A DNA stretch of 12,171 bases, taken from an uncultured Clostridia bacterium. GTDB taxonomy: Bacteria; Bacillota; Clostridia; Christensenellales; Aristaeellaceae. The position numbers and the translations under genes were made by a program. The notes under the pieces are model-generated. The model was not told where the DNA came from and ran no database searches. It worked only from the letters and a program-made list of their open reading frames with translations. This document shows, in pieces, positions 1 through 6,875 of this stretch. The stretch lies in NCBI GenBank assembly GCA_946615495.1, contig CAMOHY010000043.1:1-12171 (forward strand). The letters run 5' to 3'. Position 1 is the stretch's first letter; each line of letters starts with the position of its first letter.

Positions 1-82
1 GTTGATGAAAGGGCCAAAGCCCTTTCATACTTTCCTGGGGTTTGTCGACAGTCTGGGCCGCCCCCAATCGGAGGCGGCTCCC
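1..82 (-). repeat. Dispersed hairpin repeat, left copy (cut by window edge)
   Basis: Read on the minus strand this holds three parts. First is a GC hairpin (GCCGCCTCC, loop GATT, GGGGGCGGC; plus positions 57-78). Next is a spacer containing CAGACTGTCGACAAACC (about 38-56). Last is a second hairpin, ATGAAAGGGC / GCCCTTTCAT with a 4-nt loop (positions 5-28). The spacer and second hairpin match 11871-11922 almost base for base in the opposite orientation. The GC hairpin is equivalent in shape but different in sequence. It lies just downstream of the solute-binding protein gene and could help end its transcript, though there is no clear T tract. The copy may continue beyond position 1. Confidence 0.8.
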
Positions 83-102
83 GATAACAAAGAGAAATCA
101 GT

Positions 103-1614
103 TTACTTGACCTGGCCCGCCAGGTATTCGTCCAGCTGGCGCTGCGCTTCGGCGATGATATCGTTCAGGCCGGCAGCTTCCATCTTGGCGCGCATTTCGG
201 CGATGGCGGCATCGGTGTCTTCCACAGCGCCGCACTGGATATTGCGCATATATTCAGCGGTGATATTGCTGATTTCGGCGTACTGGTGGGAGAAATCAAT
301 GGGCTCCATGTAGTTGAAGGTGAAGCCGGAAATCTTGGACACGGGGGCCACTTCGCACTCGGCGAAATACTTGTCCCACTGGTCCAGAACGGGCTTGGGA
401 TAGGTGCCGTTCAGGGTTTCTTCCGTCGCTTCCAGGGAAGCCAGGTCCAGGGCGGCCTGAGAGAAGTCCCAGGGGGTGTAATTGCTCTGGCCCACTTCGG
501 TGCGCACGATTACCTGGCCCAGCACGTTGCCGTCGTCGTCCAGCACGTCGCGGTAGTTGAAGTGATAGCCGGGGATGCCGTAGCACAGGATATCGCGGTA
601 CTGCTTATCGGTGTTCACCAGCTCCTGATACTTCATGGCCAGCTCAAACCGGGCAGGATCGTCTTCCAAGGTAACGGAGAAGGCGTTCATGGCGCCCTGC
701 ACGCCGTCGGTGTTGACGAAGGGGCCGGAATACTTCACCATTTCCACCCAGAAGCCGCGGGCGGGCGTGTAGTCATAATCGTTCCAGGCCTGTTCAAAGC
801 TGATCTGGTGCAGCTTCTTGTCCACGGAGTATTCGTTCAGGGTCGGCGCGTCGGGATTGACCAGGCCCATTTCGTACCACTTGTGCATGGTGCGGTAACG
901 GTCCACCACATCCTCGTCGTCAAACACGGAAATGACGTTGGTGGTGCCAAACTTCACGCCGATGAGCGGGATACGGTCGATAAAGTCAAAGGAGGTTTCC
1001 ATACCGGCGGGACGGCCGCCCACGTTGACGGGATACTGGCCCAGTTCGGGGTTGGCTTCCATGGCCTTCTTCAGGGCTTCCAGGTAGGGGGTCAATTCAT
1101 CCCAGCTGTTGATGGCTTCGGGCATTTCGATGCCGGCGTCCTTGGCCACCTGGGCGTCATAGACGATGAAGTTCATGGGCGCGTAGTCCTTCTTCACCGG
1201 GATGGCGTACAGGCCGCCGTCGGTGGAGCGGGCCAGGTTCCAAATATTTTCGGGCATGATGGCGTACAGGTCGGGGGTCCATTCCTGCACCTTGCCCCAA
1301 ATGTTGGCAAAAATGCCGTCGGACACGTTCTTGTTGAAGTTGTTGAACCAGGAGCAGGTGAAGTACATATCGTACACTTCACCGGACTGGATGGAGGTCT
1401 GCACTTCGTCGGAGGACATATAGAGGATTTCTACCTCTACGCCCAGCTTTTCGCGGCTGATTTTGTTCAGCTCTTCCAGAACCATAGCGTTGTCGATTGG
1501 CGCGGGAGAATTGCCCTGTACCCAGGTGAGCTTCACGTACTCTTCGGCGGAAGCGAAGGATACCAGGCTGAGCAGCATGACGGCTGCCAAGAGGAGCGCA
1601 ACGACTTTCTTCAT
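103..1614 (-). CDS. Extracellular solute-binding protein (ABC transporter, DUF3502-type C-terminus)
   Basis: A 503-residue exported protein that most resembles family 1 (sugar/oligosaccharide) ABC solute-binding proteins of the LipO/DUF3502 type. Residues 1-23 form a signal peptide: Lys-Lys, a hydrophobic core, and ASA before Glu-Glu. The mature part starts with the YVKLTWVQG strand, followed by the typical EELNKISREKLGVEVE segment and a MYFTCSW region. The C-terminal part (about 430-503, SGFTFNYMEPI through an AGLNDIIAEAQRQLDEYLAG helix) matches the end of DUF3502 proteins. There is no lipobox cysteine, which is unusual for a Gram-positive binding protein. No permease or ATPase genes lie next to it in the window, so its ligand and partners are unknown. 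ATG at 1614 is preceded by GGAAGGGG at about 10 nt. Its promoter is at 1722-1750. Family confidence is high, substrate unknown. Confidence 0.9.
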   Translation of the reverse strand: MKKVVALLLAAVMLLSLVSFASAEEYVKLTWVQGNSPAPIDNAMVLEELNKISREKLGVEVEILYMSSDEVQTSIQSGEVYDMYFTCSWFNNFNKNVSDGIFANIWGKVQEWTPDLYAIMPENIWNLARSTDGGLYAIPVKKDYAPMNFIVYDAQVAKDAGIEMPEAINSWDELTPYLEALKKAMEANPELGQYPVNVGGRPAGMETSFDFIDRIPLIGVKFGTTNVISVFDDEDVVDRYRTMHKWYEMGLVNPDAPTLNEYSVDKKLHQISFEQAWNDYDYTPARGFWVEMVKYSGPFVNTDGVQGAMNAFSVTLEDDPARFELAMKYQELVNTDKQYRDILCYGIPGYHFNYRDVLDDDGNVLGQVIVRTEVGQSNYTPWDFSQAALDLASLEATEETLNGTYPKPVLDQWDKYFAECEVAPVSKISGFTFNYMEPIDFSHQYAEISNITAEYMRNIQCGAVEDTDAAIAEMRAKMEAAGLNDIIAEAQRQLDEYLAGQVK

Positions 1615-1649
1615 TGTGTGGATACCCCTTCCTATTAAATTTTATCACA

Positions 1650-1665
1650 AGCGGAACAATCCGCT
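1650..1665 (-). promoter_or_regulatory. Dyad in the leader of the solute-binding protein gene
   Basis: AGCGGA-ACAA-TCCGCT is a perfect 6-bp inverted repeat about halfway between the predicted start of transcription and the ATG. It could be an operator for a carbohydrate regulator or an mRNA hairpin. The sequence does not decide which. Confidence 0.35.
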
Positions 1666-1721
1666 GCAATACAGCTTTCAATGGTCAATTTGGAACAAAT
1701 AACATCACTTTCACACGAGTC

Positions 1722-1750
1722 ATTATAACATTTTAGTCAAAAGATGTCAA
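1722..1750 (-). promoter_or_regulatory. Consensus sigma-A promoter of the solute-binding protein gene
   Basis: On the minus strand TTGACA (1745-1750) and TATAAT (1722-1727) are separated by exactly 17 bases, a perfect match to the consensus. The -35 box begins 6 bases after the TGA stop of the upstream lipoprotein gene. The predicted leader is about 100 nt long. Confidence 0.85.
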
Positions 1751-1756
1751 CTTTTT

Positions 1757-2620
1757 TCAGAAAGCATCTTTTTCATTTTCTCTGACGGCCTGCGTTTTGT
1801 CCTTTTGGGCGGAAATGTGGGAAAGGGGCGTTACGGAAGAAAGAAGGGCGTTCAAATTCAGCGTGGCGGGGTCGGGCAGATCATTTAAGCTGGCCAGGCG
1901 GTATTCCACAACGTCCAGGCCGGTGGGACGCAGCACGCCCACAGTGGCCAAAAAGCCCTCCTGAATGGTCAGGCCGTCCATATCGGCGGCCAGGTCCAGC
2001 GTGGCGTCCGCAAAGTACAGCTCCTGGCCCCGCAGGCAGAACCGAAACACCTCGTGCCCCGTGGTTTGCCCGTTCAGGGTGTCGCTGAATTCCGCGCTGC
2101 CAAAGGACAAATCCTCCGCCGCGTCCCAGACGCGCACCCGGTCAAAGGCCCCGCCGCCTGACACGGCGTAGTCGCCGTTCAGCTGGCTGTCCATGGGCGC
2201 TTCGTCGGCGGGGTCCGCCGTGGCCTCCGCCCCGTCCATCGCCCATTCGTCCATGGCGTCCCAGGCGGTGGATTCATATACATAATCGCCGCTCTGCTGC
2301 CAGGAAAAGCGCCAGCGCCCATCCTGGAGCCGTGCGCCGGCGGCCTGAGCGTCCTGGGCCATCTGGTTCAGCATTTCGCCGGGAATCAGGTAGGTTAAAA
2401 CGCTGGGAGAAGATTGGTTCACCAGGGCCAATTCGTTTTCGTACGCGCCCATAATTTCCCCCACCCGCTCCGCTACCGGGCCCTGAGCCTGGGGCTGGGC
2501 CGTAGCCTCCGCCTGAGGCGAGGGCGAATCCGCGGGCGCCTCCTCCTTTTCGCCGCAGCCGCCCAGCACAAAAGCGGCGGCCAGCAGGAAAGCGGCCAAA
2601 GCCTTTTTCTGATTCTTCAT
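1757..2620 (-). CDS. Putative lipoprotein of unknown function
   Basis: A 287-residue protein with a lipoprotein signal: MKNQKK, a hydrophobic stretch, then LGGC with Cys22 as the likely lipidated residue. An Ala/Pro/Gln/Glu-rich linker (about 24-48) follows, then a soluble domain I do not recognise. That domain contains WRFSWQQSGDYVYES, a second acidic/Ala-rich insert (about 125-145) and a beta-rich C-terminal half (FRFCLRGQELYFADATLDL). The start at 2620 is preferred because GGAGG lies 9 nt upstream. The ATG at 2626, two codons earlier, is only 3 nt from it. The gene has its own promoter and diverges from the blaI-like operon, so the two share a roughly 270-bp control region. Surface anchoring is well supported; function is unknown. 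Confidence 0.75.
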   Translation of the reverse strand: MKNQKKALAAFLLAAAFVLGGCGEKEEAPADSPSPQAEATAQPQAQGPVAERVGEIMGAYENELALVNQSSPSVLTYLIPGEMLNQMAQDAQAAGARLQDGRWRFSWQQSGDYVYESTAWDAMDEWAMDGAEATADPADEAPMDSQLNGDYAVSGGGAFDRVRVWDAAEDLSFGSAEFSDTLNGQTTGHEVFRFCLRGQELYFADATLDLAADMDGLTIQEGFLATVGVLRPTGLDVVEYRLASLNDLPDPATLNLNALLSSVTPLSHISAQKDKTQAVRENEKDAF

Positions 2621-2720
2621 TTCCATAACCCTCCGCTGAGCTGTATTTCCCGATAAAGCCCGCCGTCTGCCGGGCCGGATAACTTGCCCAAAGCAAATTT
2701 CCCCGTTGATATGCCCTATC

Positions 2721-2749
2721 ATTATACAATAACTCCGGGCGTTGTTCAA
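2721..2749 (-). promoter_or_regulatory. Sigma-A promoter of the lipoprotein gene
   Basis: On the minus strand TTGAAC (2744-2749) and TATAAT (2721-2726) are 17 bases apart. The leader is about 90-95 nt long. An imperfect dyad, TGTTC-AA-GAACA (2743-2754), overlaps the -35 box and might be a regulator site. Confidence 0.75.
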
Positions 2750-2818
2750 GAACAGGCGCTCGACAGGCTTCGCGGGGGCGGGCAAAAAGCGTCCCGCAAG
2801 TTGTTACATTTCCCCCTC

Positions 2819-2847
2819 TTGACAGGAGAGGTAGACACCTGTATACT
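2819..2847 (+). promoter_or_regulatory. Sigma-A promoter of the blaI-like operon
   Basis: TTGACA (2819-2824) and TATACT (2842-2847) are 17 bases apart, a strong match to consensus. The expected start of transcription is near 2854, inside the second operator-like dyad. Such a strong promoter covered by repressor sites is the usual plan for BlaI/MecI autoregulation. Confidence 0.85.
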
Positions 2848-2869
2848 GTTTGCGTAGACAGTTGTAAAC
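2831..2869 (+). promoter_or_regulatory. Two tandem BlaI-type operator dyads
   Basis: GTAGACACCTGTATAC (2831-2846) and GTAGACAGTTGTAAAC (2854-2869) share the form GTAGACA-N2-TGTAWAC. Each is a near-palindrome with an ACA-N2-TGT core, as in known BlaI/MecI operators (TACA/TGTA). The first overlaps the -10 box and the second covers the expected transcription start. Their centres are 23 bp apart, about two helical turns. Binding by the repressor encoded 26 bp further on is inferred. Confidence 0.7.
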
Positions 2870-2894
2870 CATTAACAAAAAGGAGTGACGCGCC

Positions 2895-3266
2895 ATGGCA
2901 GAAAAATGCACCGAGGCTGAATGGAAGATCATGGAGGTGCTGTGGGACCATTCGCCCCGCACCATGAGCGAAATCACCAAAGCTTTGGAGCCCACCACCG
3001 GCTGGACCCGCCACACGGTGATTACCCTGCTCAAGCGCATGCAGGAAAAGGGCACCGTGCGGGTGGACGAAACCGGCGAGGTAAAAACCTATACGCCCCT
3101 GATGACCCAGGAGGAGGCCTCCAGCCAGCAGACGAAAAAGCTGCTCACCCACGTGTTTTCCGGCAAGGCCTCGCTGCTCATCAACCATTTGGTGGATTCG
3201 GGAGAAATCACGCTGAAGGAAATGGACGAATTGATGGATATGATGCGAAAGAATGGAAAGAAGTAA
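2895..3266 (+). CDS. BlaI/MecI/CopY-family transcriptional repressor
   Basis: A 123-residue cytoplasmic repressor of normal length for the family (about 120-130). The N-terminal winged helix is clear: TEAEWKIMEVLW (6-17), MSEITKAL (24-31), the recognition segment GWTRHTVITLLKRMQEKG (36-53) and a wing (TVRVDETGEVKTYTPL). The C-terminal dimerisation part contains SLLIN (93-97), aligned with the SLVLN of staphylococcal BlaI. There proteolysis occurs after that Asn; here the next residue is His instead of Phe. AGGAG lies 9 nt before the ATG. It is the first gene of a four-gene operon and is followed after 15 nt by the M56 protease gene. It most likely represses its own operon through the two upstream dyads and is inactivated when the protease is triggered. 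Confidence 0.93.
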   Translation: MAEKCTEAEWKIMEVLWDHSPRTMSEITKALEPTTGWTRHTVITLLKRMQEKGTVRVDETGEVKTYTPLMTQEEASSQQTKKLLTHVFSGKASLLINHLVDSGEITLKEMDELMDMMRKNGKK

Positions 3267-3281
3267 TGAGGAGGTGTACCC

Positions 3282-4982
3282 GTGCGTACCGCCACGATTT
3301 ACAATTTTCTGATTGAAGCGAATCTCATTGCCGGGATTGCCATTTTGCTTATGATCCCGGTGAGAAAATTTTTCCGCAAGGCCCTGGGCAACCGGGTCCT
3401 CTGCTTTGCCTGGCTGCTGGTGGCCGCCCGGCTCCTGTGCCCTCTGGCCCTGCCCAATCCCCTCATCAATGAAATCGCCTCCCCTTACAACGACCAGCCC
3501 TCCGCCGTGCGCCCCATCGCGGGCCAGGTGCGGGTGAGGCTGAGCGACGCCCTGCACGAAGCCTCCTGGGACGCCATCAATTCCAGCATGGACCGGGAGG
3601 ATATTTCCTTTGACGAAGCCATGCGAAAGCCCGGAAACGCCGCGCTTTCCCGCATGGCGGGCTCCATCGCCAACGGGCGGGCGGCCAAAGCGGTGATGCG
3701 GGCGTATCTGGCGGGCGCGGCCGGGGTGGCGCTGTGGTTTGCGCTGGCCAACGCAAGGTTCATGCGGCAGTTAAAGAAAAACCGCATCGAGCCCCTGTCC
3801 GGCGAACTGCTGGGCTACTACCAGGGCCTGTGCGAAAAATATGGGGTAAGGCAGCTGCCCGTCTATTTTGTGGACCCGCTGCGCAGCGCGTGCCTGGTAG
3901 GGTGCCTGCGGCCCTTCATTGCGCTGCCCCTGGCCGCCTCCGAAGGCCAGGCCCGGCAGATGCTGGCCCATGAGCTGTGCCATTACCGGGCCAAGGACCA
4001 TTTGTGGACCCTGCTCACCCTCGTTTGCTGCGCGGTGCATTGGTTCAATCCCCTGGTGTGGGCCGCGGCGGCCATGAGCCGCATGGACCGGGAGCTGAAA
4101 TGCGACGACCACGTGATCCAGGACATGGACGAGGAGGCCCGGCGGCTGTATGCCGGCACCCTCATTCAGTCCGTCACCCGCCGCGCCATGCCGGGCATGC
4201 CCATGCTGGCCACCGGCATGAGCATGACGGGCCGGAAGCTGAAAACCCGCGTGGGCGGCATCCTGTGGGGCGGCAGGCATGTGAGGGCGCTGGCCATGCT
4301 CTTTGCCGCCACGGCCAGCCTGCTGCTGGTGTGCGCCTTCGCCACGGCGGAATATCAGGGCGGCCAGGCGGGAAGAGAAATCAATGCTTCCGCCGGCGGG
4401 ACAGCCGATTATAACCGGGGAAAGCAGACCCTGGAGCAGGCCCTGCAATCGCCGGACGCCATCCGGGATGAAGCGGCGGCCATCGCGCGGGCCAAGGAAT
4501 TGCTGGGCTCCTCCTACTTCCAGGTGGACGTGGAGGATTCAGATTTGCAATGGACCGTGGAAACCGCCGAAGGCGCCTGGAGGAAGATCAATTACGTGGT
4601 AACGGCTAAAAAAGGCGGACGGGGCAGCGGCTTTTTGTCCGTTTGGATGGCGGTGGACGGCAGCGGCGCGGAAACCGTGGAAAACGGGTACGACCCCTAT
4701 TTTCAGGACGATTACATGGTGGACCATGTATACGATCAAGAAAACGCGCCCTCCCAGGAGGAAAAGGAAAAAATCCGGCAGTTTTTCCTGGCGTTCGAGG
4801 AGCTGGCCGAGCCCGGCGAAAGCGAATATTTTAAGGAAATCCGCGTGAGCGGCATTTTAACTGTGGGCGAAGCCCAATATGTGCAGCTGGAGGCTGTTTA
4901 CAGTGATTCCGGCAGCAAAACCGTGGTGATGGAGATCGCCCCCGAATTGCGCCTCATCACCTGCTATACCGGCAACGGCTGA
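3282..4982 (+). CDS. M56 (BlaR1/MecR1-type) membrane metalloprotease-sensor with a non-penicillin-binding ectodomain
   Basis: A 566-residue integral membrane sensor protease. Predicted membrane helices lie at about 7-25, 37-58, 135-156 and 335-353, with a long segment of about 75 residues between the second and third. The zinc protease core has HELCH (230-234) and the downstream ELKCD (271-275) expected in M56 peptidases. The C-terminus (about 360-566) is extracellular but has no SxxK or other penicillin-binding motif. Instead it looks like a mixed alpha/beta domain shared with the two next gene products (W424, YVVT, VWMAVDG, then EIRVS and a PELRL...YTGNG end). By family knowledge it would sense a signal outside, activate its protease domain and cause loss of the BlaI-type repressor. 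The start is GTG with AGGAGG 7 nt upstream. Family confidence is high; the ligand is unknown. Confidence 0.9.
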   Translation: MRTATIYNFLIEANLIAGIAILLMIPVRKFFRKALGNRVLCFAWLLVAARLLCPLALPNPLINEIASPYNDQPSAVRPIAGQVRVRLSDALHEASWDAINSSMDREDISFDEAMRKPGNAALSRMAGSIANGRAAKAVMRAYLAGAAGVALWFALANARFMRQLKKNRIEPLSGELLGYYQGLCEKYGVRQLPVYFVDPLRSACLVGCLRPFIALPLAASEGQARQMLAHELCHYRAKDHLWTLLTLVCCAVHWFNPLVWAAAAMSRMDRELKCDDHVIQDMDEEARRLYAGTLIQSVTRRAMPGMPMLATGMSMTGRKLKTRVGGILWGGRHVRALAMLFAATASLLLVCAFATAEYQGGQAGREINASAGGTADYNRGKQTLEQALQSPDAIRDEAAAIARAKELLGSSYFQVDVEDSDLQWTVETAEGAWRKINYVVTAKKGGRGSGFLSVWMAVDGSGAETVENGYDPYFQDDYMVDHVYDQENAPSQEEKEKIRQFFLAFEELAEPGESEYFKEIRVSGILTVGEAQYVQLEAVYSDSGSKTVVMEIAPELRLITCYTGNG

Positions 4983-5003
4983 CGAAAAAAGGAGGATACG
5001 GCC

Positions 5004-5675
5004 ATGAAGCTTATTCGTTCCCTGGCAGCCCTGGCGCTGGCCCTGAGCCTGCTGCTTTCCTGCGCAAGCGCTCTGGCGGCGAACCGGCCCGAACTGCCCG
5101 AACTTGACCCGGACCAGTTTCCCCAAATCCAGCCCATCGATATTTCGGACCGGGCCGCGGCGCGGGCCCAAATGGAGGCTTACTGCCGCGCCCTGCTGAC
5201 GGCCCCGCCCTTTTCCCTGACCTTAAGCGACAGCCCGGCGGACATTTGCTGGGACGAGGGGGACGACCTGGGCGAAGCTGTGTACGGCGTCACCCTGTAT
5301 ACCGCGGAAAATGGGGATATGGCGGAGGTGTGGCTGCGGGCCGACGGCACGGTGCGGCTGGTGCACAGCTACATCGATTCGGAGATGGATGAAGACTTTG
5401 CCGTGACCTACAGCGAGGAGCAGGTGCGCGCCCATTACGGCGACGTGTGGATGGACCAGCTGAACGAAGCCATGATCGCCCTGTCCCTGGGCATTGACCC
5501 GGACCACGGACAGAAAATCAACGAAATGCGCGTCAGCTTCGGCACGGAAAAGGGCTATGAAACCATGGTGCTTACCCTGTACAGCCTGCTCACCGAGGGA
5601 AACGACAACCCCCTCTTCATCGTGAAGCTGTACCCCCAGGTGCAGGTGATTTTCTACGGCAACGGCCGGGGCTGA
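5004..5675 (+). CDS. Exported protein sharing the ectodomain of the upstream M56 sensor
   Basis: A 223-residue exported protein of unknown function. Residues 1-25 form a signal peptide. Cleavage after ALA (25) by signal peptidase I and lipidation at Cys20 (LLSC) are both possible. The mature part (38-223) starts with FPQIQPIDISD and QMEAYCRAL. It continues with W83, VYGVTLY (93-99), VWLRADGTV (109-117) and EMRVS (174-178), and ends in YPQVQVIFYGNG. The same order of elements is seen in the C-terminal half of the next protein and, more diverged, in the extracellular part of the M56 sensor. AAGGAGG precedes the ATG. The gene sits 21 nt after the sensor gene, in the same operon. I infer an accessory or decoy subunit of the sensing system; no known family name comes to mind. 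Confidence 0.8.
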   Translation: MKLIRSLAALALALSLLLSCASALAANRPELPELDPDQFPQIQPIDISDRAAARAQMEAYCRALLTAPPFSLTLSDSPADICWDEGDDLGEAVYGVTLYTAENGDMAEVWLRADGTVRLVHSYIDSEMDEDFAVTYSEEQVRAHYGDVWMDQLNEAMIALSLGIDPDHGQKINEMRVSFGTEKGYETMVLTLYSLLTEGNDNPLFIVKLYPQVQVIFYGNGRG

Positions 5676-5692
5676 GCCGGGGAGGCGTACGA

Positions 5693-6874
5693 ATGAAACA
5701 GATCAAGCTGCTTGTATGCCTGCTTTTGCTCTTCCCGCTCCTTTCCTGCGCGCTGGCGGAGGAAAGCGGGGAAGAAACTGTGCTCCACGCCGCCGACGTG
5801 GACCTAAAGCTGACCATTCCCGCGGAATTTTCCGTGCAGCGCATCACCGGCGGGCCCAATGAAGCGGGCTATACCTACTCGTTTGAGAATCCGGAAACGG
5901 GAACGCAGTTCATGGCCTTTGGCGCTTTGGATACGCCGGAGGACCAGGCCGCCCTGCTCCGCCAGGTGCGGGACGAAAAGAACGGCATGGTAATAAAGGA
6001 GGATGTTTCCCTGGGCGGCCACCGCTTCCTGGCCTATTATCCCCAGGGAAGCGATTGGACCTGGCATTTTCTGCTGCTGACGGATACGGGATACAGCTTC
6101 CGCTTCTGGTATTCCCTTCCCATAGGCCAGGGCCAGGCGGAATTGCCCCCGCAGGCGGCGGGCATTCTTTCCTCCCTGAGGCTGACAGACAAAGCAATTC
6201 CCGCGCCCGTGGCGGTGCCTGCCCTGCGGGCGGAGAATTTTCCCGCGCCCCAGCCCATCGATGAAAGCGATAAAGGCAAGGCGGAAAAGCAGATGGAGGC
6301 TTACTGCCGCGCCCTCACCGCCGCCCTGCCGCTGAATAAGCCGGTGGATGAGAAGGCTCCCGCCGCTATCGACTGGAAACCGGCCCAGTACAATATGGAG
6401 GGCTGGGATTACGGCGCCGTGTACACCGTCACCCTGTGGTCCGAGCCCGCCTTCTCCGGCGGCTGGGCGGACCCCGACGACCCCATGCGCGGGCGGGACA
6501 AAATCATCATCGCCCTGCGGCCCGACGGCACCGTGCGGGATTTTTCCTACAGCGCCGGGGATAAATACGCCGGAAATGGCCGGCAATACGCGCCGCAGGA
6601 GGCCCAAAGCCTGTTTGACCCCGCCTGGCAGGAGGAATTGGCCCTGTATTTGCTGCAATTAACCGAAGGCGTGTGGCCCGGCAGCGCGGACCGTATTGAG
6701 GCCGTGTGCGACGGCTGGACCACCGTGACCGACAGCGGCTATTGTCTGGTGGAAATCTACGGCGATTACTACAACGAGGACGGCACAAAGCTGAGCCCGG
6801 CCTATAACCCTTTCCTGGAGGTGGAGGTGTTTCCGGAATTCCATGTGCTGGAATACGGCCTGGGCGTAGGATAA
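5693..6874 (+). CDS. Exported two-domain protein (PsbP/DcrB-like N-terminus plus shared ectodomain)
   Basis: A 393-residue exported protein, last gene of the operon, 17 nt after its neighbour with GGGGAGG before the ATG. Residues 1-22 are a signal peptide (LLSCALA before Glu-Glu; Cys19 could also be lipidated). Residues about 30-165 resemble small PsbP/DcrB-like extracellular domains: VDLKLTIPAEF, a FLAYY strand, GYSFRFWYSLP and a closing ILSSLRL. That call is by pattern only. Residues 182-393 are a second copy of the domain found in the preceding protein: FPAPQPIDESD, QMEAYCRAL (200-208), W228, VYTVTLW (243-249), ALRPDGTV, then a long helix, RIEAV and an FPEFHVLEYGLGVG end. A 23-bp block (6293-6315) is identical to 5172-5194, so the duplication has conserved DNA as well. 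The function is inferred to be linked to the M56/BlaI sensing system. Confidence 0.8.
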   Translation: MKQIKLLVCLLLLFPLLSCALAEESGEETVLHAADVDLKLTIPAEFSVQRITGGPNEAGYTYSFENPETGTQFMAFGALDTPEDQAALLRQVRDEKNGMVIKEDVSLGGHRFLAYYPQGSDWTWHFLLLTDTGYSFRFWYSLPIGQGQAELPPQAAGILSSLRLTDKAIPAPVAVPALRAENFPAPQPIDESDKGKAEKQMEAYCRALTAALPLNKPVDEKAPAAIDWKPAQYNMEGWDYGAVYTVTLWSEPAFSGGWADPDDPMRGRDKIIIALRPDGTVRDFSYSAGDKYAGNGRQYAPQEAQSLFDPAWQEELALYLLQLTEGVWPGSADRIEAVCDGWTTVTDSGYCLVEIYGDYYNEDGTKLSPAYNPFLEVEVFPEFHVLEYGLGVG

Positions 6875-6875
6875 A

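Noticed and set aside
2..313. Open frames through the repeats giving PFH-x-FL-x-FVDSL-like peptides (here and at 11836-12096)
   Set aside because: Both come from the two copies of the hairpin repeat read as protein. They have no ribosome-binding site and no similarity outside the repeat.
286..1638. A 450-codon open frame opposite the solute-binding protein
   Set aside because: It is the antisense of a clear gene. Its Val/His/Gly-rich content is typical of a shadow frame in GC-rich DNA, and it has no ribosome-binding site.
2274..3557. A 427-codon minus-strand frame across the divergent promoter region
   Set aside because: It crosses two good promoters, the BlaI-type gene and part of the lipoprotein gene in another frame. 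It is a chance open frame.
3282..4982. Calling the M56 protein a beta-lactam sensor (BlaR1/MecR1)
   Set aside because: The C-terminal part lacks penicillin-binding motifs and resembles the neighbouring exported proteins, so only the family name is justified.
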